Shown here one piece after another: positions 10,445 to 18,554 of a stretch of DNA of 33,262 bases; position 1 is the first letter of the stretch, and the number at the start of each line of letters is the position of its first letter. The notes beneath the pieces were generated by a model. That model was not told the origin of the DNA and did no database searches. It saw only the letters and a list, made by a program, of their open reading frames with translations. Origin of the DNA: Treponema sp. (lineage in GTDB: Bacteria > Spirochaetota > Spirochaetia > Treponematales > Breznakiellaceae). The position numbers and the translations under genes are program-made. The DNA lies in the NCBI GenBank assembly GCA_031267685.1, contig JAIRYV010000074.1:1-33262 (forward strand). The letters are read 5' to 3'.

Positions 10445-12079
10445 GTGATTTCTATGAATCTTCAGAGAATGACTTTTCGTGTTTCTTGCGGGGCGCTTGC
10501 GGCGCTTTTTCTGACAGTGTTTGTGCCAAGCAGGGATGTAGCCTGTAGCGCACTGTATGAGATGTGGATAAAACCTATCACGCCGGCGCCTATCACGCCA
10601 ATGCCAGAGACTACCGCACCAGCGCGCAGTGTGTTGCTTATAGCGGACTTTGAGGCCGATACCGATAGCTTTGTTGGCAGAAGCGGGAACGAAGTTTTAA
10701 CTGTAAGTGATGAAGCGGCGCTGTCTGGCGTTCATGCGCTCAAAGTTGAGGGGCGAACTTCGTCATGGCACGGGCCTTCGCTGGACATTACCCAGAAGAT
10801 TAGCGCGGGAAAAGAATACACCGTATCAGTATGGGTAAAACTCCTTGAGCCGGAGCAGGCGCAGATCACGCTGTCAACCCAGATCGGCAGTGGAAGCGGC
10901 GCGTCGTATAACAACCTGCAAGGCAAGCAAGCCTCGATCGACTGGGTCGAGCTGCGGGGAACCTACCGCTATCTCTCGACAGACTTTGTGAGCATCTATG
11001 TGGAAAGCGCCGTTGCCACCGCGTCGTTTTACATTGACAATGTCAGCATAATAGAAGAAGACAGTCTGCCAGTTTTTGTGGAAGACATAACACCGCTCAA
11101 AGACGCTTACACTGACTTTTTCCCCATCGGGAGCATTGCATCTGGCAAAGATTTAAGCGGTCTGCGCCTTGAGTTGCTGACTAAGCATTTCAATGTTGTT
11201 ACTGCTGAAAATGCTATGAAGCCTGGTGAGTTGCAACCGCGTAAAGGGGAGTTTAACTTTGACGCTGCTGACGCCATTGTCAACACACTGCTGGAACACG
11301 GTATTGCTATACACGGCCACACGCTGGCGTGGCATCAGCAGACTGGCGCATGGATGTATACCAGTGCGGATGGTCTACCGCTGTCCCGGGAGGAGGCGCT
11401 TGAGAACCTCACCACGCACGCGAAAACCATAGCCGAGCATTTCAAGGGTAGGGTTGTTTCGTGGGACGTACTCAATGAGGCGATAAACGACGGACTTACG
11501 GCTGAAACAGCTGCTGACTGGCGGGCGTCTCTGCGGAACAGCGGCTGGTTACAAGCCATTGGCGATGACTATATCGAGGCTGTGTTCCTCGCAGCGCAGG
11601 AGGCTGACCCGGACGCGAAGCTGTATTACAACGATTACAACCTTAACAACCAGAACAAGGCAACTGTTGTCTATAACATGGTGAAAGAGATTAACGAGAA
11701 ATATCCGGGACTGATTGACGGTATTGGTATGCAGGGGCATTACGATCTCAATACCAATCCCGCTGATGTTGAATGGTCTATACAACAGTTTATTTCGCTT
11801 GGCGTTGAGGTCAGTATTACGGAACTGGATATAGGTGCCGGCACAGACGGACGTTTAAGCGACGATGCTAGCCTCCAGCAGGCACTTTTGTACGCACGCT
11901 TGTTCAGCATATTTAGGCAGTATAAGGAAAACATCGGGCGTGTAAGTATTTGGGGTCTTGATGACGGTTCAAGCTGGCGGGCTGATCGGAGTCCGGTGAT
12001 CTTCGACCGCTCGTTCAGGGCAAAACCAGCGTTTTACGCGGCGTCCGAGCCTGACGCCTTTATCGCCGAGCATCAGTAG
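10445..12079 (+). CDS. Secreted GH10 endo-1,4-beta-xylanase with N-terminal carbohydrate-binding module
   Basis: The 544-residue enzyme hydrolyses internal xylan bonds outside the cytoplasm. Parts in order are a signal-peptide-like hydrophobic segment (about 12-30), a Pro/Thr-rich linker (43-60), a CBM4/9/22-like beta-sandwich module (about 62-205, with ALSGVHALKVEGRTSSWHGP), and a GH10 barrel (about 215-535). Both catalytic glutamates are present: acid/base Glu345 in WDVLNEAI and nucleophile Glu460 in ITELDI. The GHTLAWHQQ and YYNDYNL motifs of the family are also there. The start is either GTG 10445, with GAGGAG nine bases upstream, or ATG 10454. A strong terminator follows. It is a single transcription unit surrounded by mobile-element debris upstream. 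Confidence 0.95.
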   Translation: MISMNLQRMTFRVSCGALAALFLTVFVPSRDVACSALYEMWIKPITPAPITPMPETTAPARSVLLIADFEADTDSFVGRSGNEVLTVSDEAALSGVHALKVEGRTSSWHGPSLDITQKISAGKEYTVSVWVKLLEPEQAQITLSTQIGSGSGASYNNLQGKQASIDWVELRGTYRYLSTDFVSIYVESAVATASFYIDNVSIIEEDSLPVFVEDITPLKDAYTDFFPIGSIASGKDLSGLRLELLTKHFNVVTAENAMKPGELQPRKGEFNFDAADAIVNTLLEHGIAIHGHTLAWHQQTGAWMYTSADGLPLSREEALENLTTHAKTIAEHFKGRVVSWDVLNEAINDGLTAETAADWRASLRNSGWLQAIGDDYIEAVFLAAQEADPDAKLYYNDYNLNNQNKATVVYNMVKEINEKYPGLIDGIGMQGHYDLNTNPADVEWSIQQFISLGVEVSITELDIGAGTDGRLSDDASLQQALLYARLFSIFRQYKENIGRVSIWGLDDGSSWRADRSPVIFDRSFRAKPAFYAASEPDAFIAEHQ

Positions 12080-12088
12080 CAGTAATAT

Positions 12089-12129
12089 CGCACACAAAAC
12101 GCGCATATTCCGTGCATGTTTTGTGTGCG
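12089..12129 (+). terminator. Terminator after the xylanase gene
   Basis: Perfect 12-base arms CGCACACAAAAC (12089-12100) and GTTTTGTGTGCG (12118-12129) enclose a 17-base loop, then a T-rich tail (TCCTTCTTGTTT). It starts nine bases past the stop codon. It also lies between convergent genes and could serve the MGMT gene on the other strand. Confidence 0.8.
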
Positions 12130-12152
12130 TCCTTCTTGTTTAATCCTTTCAT

Positions 12153-12647
12153 TTATAAGTGAAGAACCCTCTCCAACGCCAGTAATGCCCGCTTACGGTC
12201 AAGGCCCCCACCATAGCCAGTAAGACTGCCATCCGTGCCAATGACACGGTGGCAGGGAATGATGATGTTAATGGGGTTGTGTCCGACTGCGCCACCTACA
12301 GCCCTCGCATAGAAGCCCTTGCTACTGCCGAGTTTGTGCGCAAGCTTGCCGTAGTTTGTGGTTTCGCCATAGGGGATTTGCAGTAAAAGATCCCACACGG
12401 CGCGTCTGAACGCGGTGCCTTTGTGGGGATTGAGCGGCAGTGTTACAGTAGGCGCCTTGCCTGAAAAGTATGTCGTCAGCCACTCGCGTACCTGCTCAAA
12501 CACGAGCATCTGTGGCGCGTCGCTCCAGCCCGTCGTGTCTGGCGGGAAACGTTGCTGCTCAATAAAATCGAGTCGAATGAGCGCGTTGTTTTCTGCCGCC
12601 GCCCGCATAGCGCCAATAGGGGTATCAATGACGCAGGTATAGATCAT
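12153..12647 (-). CDS. ogt: Methylated-DNA--protein-cysteine methyltransferase
   Basis: This suicide DNA-repair protein transfers alkyl groups from O6-alkylguanine or O4-alkylthymine to its own cysteine. At 164 residues it has the usual length. The alkyl acceptor is Cys132 in PCHRVIG, preceded by the Asn-containing hinge NPINIII and followed by GYGGGLDRKRALLALE. The DNA-binding part with RRAVWDLLLQIPYGETTNYG is intact. GGAGGG sits three bases before the ATG at 12647. It appears to be monocistronic. The ogt/ada-C split cannot be made from sequence alone, and no Ada N-terminal domain is present. Confidence 0.95.
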   Translation of the reverse strand: MIYTCVIDTPIGAMRAAAENNALIRLDFIEQQRFPPDTTGWSDAPQMLVFEQVREWLTTYFSGKAPTVTLPLNPHKGTAFRRAVWDLLLQIPYGETTNYGKLAHKLGSSKGFYARAVGGAVGHNPINIIIPCHRVIGTDGSLTGYGGGLDRKRALLALERVLHL

Positions 12648-12893
12648 AAGCCCTCCAGTTTGTTTCTTTATAATTCACGCGATCCTAAGGGGCGCGACAA
12701 AGCGCCTTCACAGTAGGGCTTTTATACCCTGCCGCTCTACGCATAGGAATCTTTATTGCCAGCGCGTCCTGTAAGCAAAACAGCTGGCAGACATGGCTTT
12801 CCCAAGCCCTATCATTCAGCTCCCATCTTTTGCCGTTGTGTCGCCTTCCATTGCCAGAGGCTTTATAGCAGTGTTGATAACGCATGATTTTAT
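12648..12893. other. Intergenic region between MGMT and immunophilin genes
   Basis: The 246 bases contain a minus-strand frame of 66 codons with no ribosome binding site or family resemblance, which I do not call as a gene. A weak hairpin, GGCGC-gacaaa-GCGCC (12691-12706), could lie in the MGMT leader. No clear terminator is seen for the immunophilin gene. Confidence 0.4.
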
Positions 12894-13937
12894 CTACTTT
12901 ATGGCAACTAGTTCCATCTCAAATACCAGAAAACTGTTTGCCGGTACCGTACCTATGGCTCTGGCACCAAAGGCAAGCTCCGGCGGGATGACCACGAGGC
13001 GTTTCTCGCCAACCTTCATGTCCAACAGAATTTCCTCCCAGCCCACTATGCTCAAACGGCCCTGTCCAAGTGGGAAGTCCTGGGGACCGCCGTGTAGGTC
13101 AGAGTTATCGACGGTCTGGCCTGAGAGCAACATCATCTTGTAGTTAATTGACACGGTTTTGCCAGCGACTGGTTTCACACTACGCCCTTCCTTCTGAATG
13201 ATGGAATGGATGCCAGAGGCACTGACCGTAGCAGTGGGATACTTACGCTGAATCTCGGCGATAGTGGCTTCCCGCTGCACCCGCGTCCGCGCCGCTAGCG
13301 CCAGATTTACATTCCGTAACAGCGTGTCAAACGTAAGCTGATCTGCTTTGAACGCCTGCGCCTCTGGGCCATTGCGAATAATCTCGACATGGGTGATACG
13401 ATCGCCCTCCTTAATAGCGTTTACCACTGACTGTCCTTCAACTACCTTGCCAAACACCGTGTGCAGGCCGTCCAGCCAAGGGGTGGCGACGTGGGTGATG
13501 AAGAACTGGCTCCCGTTGGTGCCCGGACCCGCGTTGGCCATGGACAAAATGCCCGGACTGTCGTGTTTAAGACTGGAATCGAACTCGTCCGGGAAACGGT
13601 ATCCCGGGCCGCCTGAGCCATTGCCGAGCGGGTCCCCGCCCTGAATCATGAAGTCCGCAATGACGCGGTGAAAGGTAAGCCCATCGTAAAAGGGTTTACC
13701 TGTGGTGTTGTTCATCTTACCTTCGGCCAACGCCACAAAGTTACACACTGTGAGCGGGGCCTTCTGGTACTCAAGCCGTACCACAATGCTTCCCCGGCTG
13801 GTACTAATTCGGGCAAAAAGGCCGTTTCCCAGCGCAGTATCCCCGGTCGCGGCAAATACGACGCTCTTGGCCATAAACAGCAATACCAAGCTCCCAAGAC
13901 CCATCCTGGGGCTAAACCATTTGTTAAAAATACGCAT
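12894..13937 (-). CDS. Exported double immunophilin: cyclophilin plus FKBP
   Basis: The 347-residue product combines two unrelated peptidyl-prolyl isomerase folds. After an N-terminal hydrophobic segment ([17 protein letters not shown]) come a cyclophilin domain (about 40-200) with [22 protein letters not shown] and [12 protein letters not shown], a charged linker, and a C-terminal FKBP domain (about 240-347) with [24 protein letters not shown] and [12 protein letters not shown]. Both probably act on proteins in the periplasm. The open frame starts 26 codons earlier, but AGGA lies about six bases before the ATG at 13937, and that start places the hydrophobic segment properly. Fusions of this kind are rare; I recall one described in a treponeme, unchecked. 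It stands alone between two convergent or divergent neighbours. Confidence 0.92.
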   Translation of the reverse strand: MRIFNKWFSPRMGLGSLVLLFMAKSVVFAATGDTALGNGLFARISTSRGSIVVRLEYQKAPLTVCNFVALAEGKMNNTTGKPFYDGLTFHRVIADFMIQGGDPLGNGSGGPGYRFPDEFDSSLKHDSPGILSMANAGPGTNGSQFFITHVATPWLDGLHTVFGKVVEGQSVVNAIKEGDRITHVEIIRNGPEAQAFKADQLTFDTLLRNVNLALAARTRVQREATIAEIQRKYPTATVSASGIHSIIQKEGRSVKPVAGKTVSINYKMMLLSGQTVDNSDLHGGPQDFPLGQGRLSIVGWEEILLDMKVGEKRLVVIPPELAFGARAIGTVPANSFLVFEMELVAIK

Positions 13938-14046
13938 AAGAAATCCTATCATAAACAGCGCGTGAAATACAACGACATCCTGTCCGAATAGACCAGTTTC
14001 ATAGCTTAGACACACTCGTTTTATTACTAATTTATGAAAAAACCAG

Positions 14047-14076
14047 TTGACAGATATAGAATCTCTCTTTTATGTT
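14047..14076 (+). promoter_or_regulatory. Sigma-70-type promoter for the acidic protein gene
   Basis: TTGACA (14047-14052) and TATGTT (14071-14076) are separated by 18 bases. The -35 box is a perfect match and the -10 box matches at four of six positions. The start codon follows after 36 bases. Confidence 0.55.
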
Positions 14077-14112
14077 TCAAGAGAAATTAAATCCCTCAAT
14101 ATGGAGAATTAT

Positions 14113-14388
14113 ATGATGATAAAAACCATGCGGTTTTCTAAAGACAGGTGGAACTCGTCCGACGAGCTTACCTTGTTGCCAATTGACGTGCGCAAGAGCT
14201 GTGCAAGCGTCTTTCCCTCCCCCTTGTTCGCCCTCGGAGACGATGACGATGACGAAGAAGAGTTTGACGACTTTGAAGAGGAGGATGACGACGATGACGA
14301 TGACGACGATTACGAGGACGATTACGAGGACGATTACGAGTTTGACGACGACGAAGAGGACGATCTAGACGAGGAAGAGGACTTGTAA
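14113..14388 (+). CDS. Small protein with a very acidic C-terminal tail, unknown function
   Basis: From ATG 14113, preceded at six bases by GGAG (14103-14106), the product is 91 residues. The first 42 or so are ordinary (MMIKTMRFSKDRWNSSDEL and onward). From there to the end almost every residue is Asp or Glu, with Tyr and Phe interspersed, including three D-D-Y-E units. I recognise no family. The tail resembles the acidic arms of RNA polymerase delta or histone-like mimics only in composition. It has its own promoter. The last 55 bases overlap the 3' end of rsfS on the other strand. A start at 14101 is possible but would bury the ribosome binding site. Confidence 0.7.
   Translation: MMIKTMRFSKDRWNSSDELTLLPIDVRKSCASVFPSPLFALGDDDDDEEEFDDFEEEDDDDDDDDDYEDDYEDDYEFDDDEEDDLDEEEDL
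14305..14340. repeat. Three perfect 12-bp repeats inside the acidic tail
   Basis: GACGATTACGAG occurs three times in tandem (14305-14316, 14317-14328, 14329-14340), encoding D-D-Y-E on the plus strand. The surrounding GAC/GAT/GAG/GAA codons are also simple sequence. Gain or loss of a unit keeps the acidic reading frame. Confidence 0.9.
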
Positions 14389-14765
14389 ACAACGTCAGAG
14401 GCTCCCCATAAACGCTCCAGCTCATAAAAAGAGCGGGTCTTTTCCGTCATAAGGTGGATAACAATGGCGCCCAAATCAATGAGGCGCCATTCGTCATCTA
14501 TGATAAGGCGTTCCGAGCTATGCCGTTGTTCACGGAGCCGGGGCGAAACCCGCAGGATATTAATGCCCTTTTCATGGCAAAAATCTTTGATATGCCGTTC
14601 AAGCCCCTGCTGGTGGGCGCTACTTGTTATCGTGGCTATCACGAGGAAGTCTGTCCATGCATTAAGCCCGCGCAGGTCGAGCGCCACCACGTCCACTCCC
14701 CGATGCTCTTCAAGAAGCGCGACTAGGGCTTTGCTTAGATCAATTTGAGATAACGTATCGTCCAT
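14334..14765 (-). CDS. rsfS: Ribosomal silencing factor RsfS with a serine-rich tail
   Basis: RsfS binds ribosomal protein L14 and blocks joining of the subunits when nutrients are short. The core matches the family: ALDLRGLNAWTDFLVIATI, then RHIKDFCHEKGI, DDEWRLIDLGAIVIHLMTE and YELERLWG. The family usually ends near that point at 105-120 residues. Here a tail of about 17 residues, nearly all Ser, is added. The tail is the antisense reading of the neighbour's Asp/Glu codons. The first in-frame codon (GTG 14774) is too close to AGGAA, so I prefer ATG 14765 (143 residues). It overlaps the end of the LCP gene by 26 bases and is the last gene of the rplU operon. Confidence 0.93.
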   Translation of the reverse strand: MDDTLSQIDLSKALVALLEEHRGVDVVALDLRGLNAWTDFLVIATITSSAHQQGLERHIKDFCHEKGINILRVSPRLREQRHSSERLIIDDEWRLIDLGAIVIHLMTEKTRSFYELERLWGASDVVYKSSSSSRSSSSSSSNS

Positions 14766-15978
14766 TAAAATCACTTCCTAGAATAAGGGTAAAGTCAGTT
14801 CTGTACTCAAGAGTTGGTACAAGCAGTTCCAGTCCAAGGGGGTCATCGCTTGCGGTCTTCTCAAATTCAATATTACTACATTGAATTACGCTTCCAAAAA
14901 TACGCGCCATGTTTTCGTTGCCAGAACGATCAATGATAATCGTGTCCTGCCGTTTCTGGTCCGAGTTCTTGATCTCGGTAACGTTATAGCCAAAGCCGCG
15001 TAGCAGCTCGGAGGTTTTGGCAGCAAGCCCATTGACATCAGTGCCATTCAGCACCTCCACCGTGAAAACGCGGTCAGTGGTTGCGCCTTCAGCAGGCCGA
15101 GTCAAGCCCTGCTGAGTCTGGCGCACAATGTCTTTAATCAAGCTCCCGTCGTAATAGGGCAGGAGGAGCGTCTGGCCTGAAACTTCGCGGATAGTGCCAC
15201 CAACAGACTGAATACTCACCCGATCCATGTTGATGCCAGCGTATTCATCAAAAAGCCGTTCCCGTACGTGCAGGTTCATGTTGGTATGAAGCATGGACTG
15301 GTAGATACGGGTAACTTCCGGGTTCTTGAGGAACTCGTGCCGTTCTCCGAGGCGTTTAAGCAGCCCAAGAAAAAAGCGCTGTCTGCGGAAGCTTATGATC
15401 TCGCCGTCTTCTTCTGGCAGTTCATACGAGACGTAGAGCCGCGCCTTGTCCCCATCAAGCCGTGTTTTACCAGAAGGAAAGAGAATCAGGGGTTCTCCAT
15501 CGTAAATTTCCACCCGCGATGGGATAAGAATCTCCACGCCTTCAATGAGATCAACCACATTGCCAAGACTTGTGATATCCAACACAAGCGAATACGTCAT
15601 GGGAACCCCCAAAAGCCGCGCCACCTCGCTCTCAAAGGCCACTATCTTCTGCGGTTCATACACCGTGTCAATGCGATCAACGCGGTTTACCTTCTGGAGA
15701 ATGAAGCCAAGCTCACCGGGTATGTCAAATATCGAAGCCCGCCTGGTTGCTGGATAGTACATCAGTACATAGGTCACCAGGGGCTTACCTTCATTATCCT
15801 CAAGCACAAACAGCGTATTGATAACCCGCTCTCCAGCAATAATCCCCTCAAGTGGGTCTGAACGTAGGGTTTGAACCATAACAAAAACGCTAGCTCCCAA
15901 AAACACTATAATGGCGACCAGGAGTACAACGCTTGCGTCAAAGCGGATATTGTTCATTGTTGGCATTTTCTTTCTCAT
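14740..15978 (-). CDS. LCP (LytR-CpsA-Psr) family membrane protein with LytR_C domain
   Basis: The 412-residue protein has one N-terminal membrane helix (about 15-36), an LCP-like domain (about 50-230) and a LytR_C domain (about 300-370, with FTVEVLNGTDVNGLA). LCP enzymes attach lipid-linked polymers to peptidoglycan in Gram-positive bacteria. LCP-type elements here are LDGDKARLYVSYE and the FRRQRFFLGLLKR helix. The D-T-D-x-x-M and Y-V-R-x-R signatures of active phosphotransferases are missing (YVSYE at the latter), so activity is doubtful. It begins three bases after nadD/yqeK and ends inside the rsfS start, a common nadD-LCP-rsfS order. A start at the fifth codon is also possible. The function in a spirochete is unknown. 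Confidence 0.85.
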   Translation of the reverse strand: MRKKMPTMNNIRFDASVVLLVAIIVFLGASVFVMVQTLRSDPLEGIIAGERVINTLFVLEDNEGKPLVTYVLMYYPATRRASIFDIPGELGFILQKVNRVDRIDTVYEPQKIVAFESEVARLLGVPMTYSLVLDITSLGNVVDLIEGVEILIPSRVEIYDGEPLILFPSGKTRLDGDKARLYVSYELPEEDGEIISFRRQRFFLGLLKRLGERHEFLKNPEVTRIYQSMLHTNMNLHVRERLFDEYAGINMDRVSIQSVGGTIREVSGQTLLLPYYDGSLIKDIVRQTQQGLTRPAEGATTDRVFTVEVLNGTDVNGLAAKTSELLRGFGYNVTEIKNSDQKRQDTIIIDRSGNENMARIFGSVIQCSNIEFEKTASDDPLGLELLVPTLEYRTDFTLILGSDFNGRYVISN

Positions 15979-15981
15979 TGG

Positions 15982-17205
15982 TTAAAGCGAATCCTTCTTA
16001 TGCATCGCGTCAAGGAGACGCAGTGTGCCTTCTGAAATAGCAACCTGACGTGAACGAAGATAAGCTACATTGTTATCAAGTACCGCAGTGAAAAGCTGAT
16101 CAAGACTGCCGGTTTCACTCAAGTCCCTCAACACTGGATCAATACCATCCCGAGTTACTTCAATCTTATCGGCAATGAAGAGTATTTTTGCAAGCCTCCC
16201 CATGCCCATACCTCCGCCAATATGCAGACGAACAGCCTCCAGTACATCCACTGAAAACATCGCCGACGCGGTTTCCGGCGAAGCATACGGCAGCAGCGTT
16301 GCCGGAGCCACACCAAAGCGTTCCGCGAGCAGCACTGCCGCGGCGCGGGCATGAAGCAGACTGGGTTTCTTCTGTTCCAGCTTGCTTATCCCGCCGCCAT
16401 CGCGTTCAGCCATCTCTATCAGTTCTTGCTCAGGCAATGATTTGCAAATGTCATGGCTAATGCCAGCAAGATAACCCTTGCGGGGATCAAGACCAAAGCG
16501 ACGGCAAAGGTCAGAACAGAGAAGTGCCACAGCGCGGCTATGGGTGAAACGGGACTGGCTTATCAGAGAACGCACCGCTTCTTCAACACGGACAAGAAGC
16601 GCAAGACTGGGCGAATCATCGTAGGCACGGGGCGGGAATCGGTAGAGACCGCGATCTTCTATGATCATACGCGCCCCGTGTGGCACAAGGTAACGCCAGT
16701 TGCCGTTGTTGTAGATGCGTTCCCGTATCTCGGCTGAAGAGATATTCATAACCTCGTTATGCAACTGGGTGTACGGATAAGGAAACTTCATATCCACTGA
16801 AAGGCAACGTCGTGCTATGATAATATCAGCGTTTTTAACAATGTCATCGGCACGTCGCCATTTGTGGAAGTCCTGCGCAAGGTCGTCACCCAGCACCAGC
16901 GCTGGCTTACCAGTGGGACGGTAGCGCTTTACAATATCGCCGATGGTGTCAACCGTATATGAGATGTCTTTGCGCCTAAGTTCACAGTCGTCAATGGCAA
17001 GACGCGAATCGCCCGCTACTGAGGCGGCAAGCATCTCCAAGCGTTCCGCAGGATTGCCGCCCTCCGCGCCAAACTTAAACGGCGATTGATACGTCGGCAC
17101 CAGAATCACGCGGTCATAATCATACGCCGCAAGCACAGTGTCCGCGAGGTACAGATGGCCCAAATGCACCGGATTAAAACTTCCGCCCAGTATCGCCAGC
17201 TTCAT
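15982..17205 (-). CDS. nadD: Fused nicotinate-nucleotide adenylyltransferase (NadD) and YqeK-type HD phosphohydrolase
   Basis: The first 190 residues are NadD, which makes deamido-NAD from nicotinate mononucleotide and ATP. They carry the nucleotidyltransferase motif GGSFNPVHLGH (7-17) and the NISSAEIRERI motif near 154-164 that stands for the usual ISSTxIR. Residues from about 200 to 407 form an HD domain of the YqeK family, which cleaves diadenosine tetraphosphate. Its metal ligands are His222 (FTHSRA), His251-Asp252 (SHDICK), His285 (LLHARA) and His328, with IADKIE at 344-349. In many bacteria the two are adjacent genes, and here they form one chain. The spacer between His285 and His328 is about 15 residues longer than I expect. 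The ATG follows the obgE stop immediately. Confidence 0.95.
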   Translation of the reverse strand: MKLAILGGSFNPVHLGHLYLADTVLAAYDYDRVILVPTYQSPFKFGAEGGNPAERLEMLAASVAGDSRLAIDDCELRRKDISYTVDTIGDIVKRYRPTGKPALVLGDDLAQDFHKWRRADDIVKNADIIIARRCLSVDMKFPYPYTQLHNEVMNISSAEIRERIYNNGNWRYLVPHGARMIIEDRGLYRFPPRAYDDSPSLALLVRVEEAVRSLISQSRFTHSRAVALLCSDLCRRFGLDPRKGYLAGISHDICKSLPEQELIEMAERDGGGISKLEQKKPSLLHARAAAVLLAERFGVAPATLLPYASPETASAMFSVDVLEAVRLHIGGGMGMGRLAKILFIADKIEVTRDGIDPVLRDLSETGSLDQLFTAVLDNNVAYLRSRQVAISEGTLRLLDAMHKKDSL

Positions 17206-18222
17206 TTATGTCTCCATTTCTTCCACTACTTCGTCATGCCGACTCTCAGCAAGCCGCGCTAGGCGTTCACCAAGCTCCACTATACCTTCTCCTGAAAAGA
17301 CAGAGATGCCCAGGGTTTCTTCAGTAATGTATTTCGCCTTAAACCGCTCAAAACACTCTGTTGTTCCCTCAAGGTCCAGCTTGGCGCCAATAAGCAGACG
17401 CGGCTTGTGAACAAGCTCATCTGAAAATGCGGCAAGTTCCTTGTATAGCACGTCAAAAGCGTCAAGATAATTATCCTCAGACAGATCAATGAGAAAGGCA
17501 AGCGCGGCAGTGCGGGAAATATGCTTGAGAAAGCGAATACCCAAACCCTGCCCACTTGACGCGCCTTCGATAAGCCCAGGTATGTCAGCAAGAATGATGT
17601 CCTGATCATCAATCGTAAGTATTCCCAGATTGGGAATCTTGGTGGTAAAGGGATAGGGCGCGATCTTGGGACGGGCGTTGGTATAGCGATCAAGCAACGA
17701 CGACTTGCCCGCGTTGGGGAAGCCCACAAAGCCAATGTCCGCAATAAGCTGCAGTTCCACTCTGAGCCGCGCTGCCGCACCGCTCTTGCCGGGCAGGGCT
17801 TTGCGTGGAGCCTGATTCACCGACGACTTGAAGTGGATATTGCCCCAACCGCCGTTCCCACCCTTAAGAAATACAAAGTCTTCTCCGTGCTTGCCAAAGT
17901 CCCGAACCAGTGTCCCAGTATCCGCGTCCCGTATCATTGAACCAGGGGGCAGGGGAATGATGATGTCCGCGCCATTCCTGCCGTAACGCGCCGAGCCTTC
18001 ACCATCATGCCCGTTTTCAGCCTTAAACGACTGCTTGTAGCGTAAGTGAGCCAGAGTTCGCAAGTTTCGGCGCACCACAAAGACCACACCCCCGCCGCGC
18101 CCTCCGTCGCCACCGGATGGCCCTCCACGTGGGACATATTTTTCCCGGCGGAATGCCACACAGCCGTTCCCCCCTGAGCCAGAGGCAACCTCAATCAACA
18201 CTTCGTCGGCAAATTTCGTCAT
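17206..18222 (-). CDS. obgE: Obg family GTPase
   Basis: Obg is an essential GTPase in 50S ribosome assembly and stringent response. The 338-residue protein has the Gly-rich Obg fold (1-158), then the G domain with P-loop GFPNAGKSS (167-175), switch region PFTTKIPNLG (191-200) and G3 motif DIPG (213-216). The G4 motif, normally N-K-x-D, reads AKLD (280-283): Asn is replaced by Ala, while Lys and Asp are kept. No C-terminal extension domain is present. It lies between rpmA and nadD, 64 bases after rpmA. GGAGAC inside its 3' end serves nadD. Confidence 0.96.
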   Translation of the reverse strand: MTKFADEVLIEVASGSGGNGCVAFRREKYVPRGGPSGGDGGRGGGVVFVVRRNLRTLAHLRYKQSFKAENGHDGEGSARYGRNGADIIIPLPPGSMIRDADTGTLVRDFGKHGEDFVFLKGGNGGWGNIHFKSSVNQAPRKALPGKSGAAARLRVELQLIADIGFVGFPNAGKSSLLDRYTNARPKIAPYPFTTKIPNLGILTIDDQDIILADIPGLIEGASSGQGLGIRFLKHISRTAALAFLIDLSEDNYLDAFDVLYKELAAFSDELVHKPRLLIGAKLDLEGTTECFERFKAKYITEETLGISVFSGEGIVELGERLARLAESRHDEVVEEMET

Positions 18223-18286
18223 CTTACGTTTGCCTGTCGCAAAGACTGGATGGCATCAAGAAACAGAATCTCCATGCTCCACCTGG

Positions 18287-18553
18287 TTATTTCGCCGCAA
18301 CTTCAGCGGGAATCACCGTCGCCAGCTTCCGGCCACGACACTGGGTGAACGAAACCGTTCCATCAACCAGCGCAAAGAGCGTGTAATCACCGCCACACCC
18401 AACATGCGTACCCGGGTGAATCTTCGTCCCCCGCTGACGCGCAATGATCGTCCCAGCCTTTACCGGCTTTCCCTCTCCAGCCTTGATTCCTAGATACTGG
18501 GGATTGGAATCCCGTCCGTTTTTAGCACCACTACCACCTCGTTTTCGAGCCAT
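18287..18553 (-). CDS. rpmA: 50S ribosomal protein L27
   Basis: The 88-residue product is a full-length bL27 with the N-terminal arm [16 protein letters not shown] that reaches the peptidyl transferase centre, then [15 protein letters not shown]. The start is fixed by GGAGG seven bases upstream, located in the end of the prp gene. The protein therefore begins at the mature-type Met-Ala without the cleavable extension found in Firmicutes. Gap to prp is one base. Confidence 0.98.
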   Translation of the reverse strand: MARKRGGSGAKNGRDSNPQYLGIKAGEGKPVKAGTIIARQRGTKIHPGTHVGCGGDYTLFALVDGTVSFTQCRGRKLATVIPAEVAAK

Positions 18554-18554
18554 A

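Noticed and set aside
12685-12885. 66-codon minus-strand frame between the MGMT and immunophilin genes
   Set aside because: No ribosome binding site and no recognisable composition or family.
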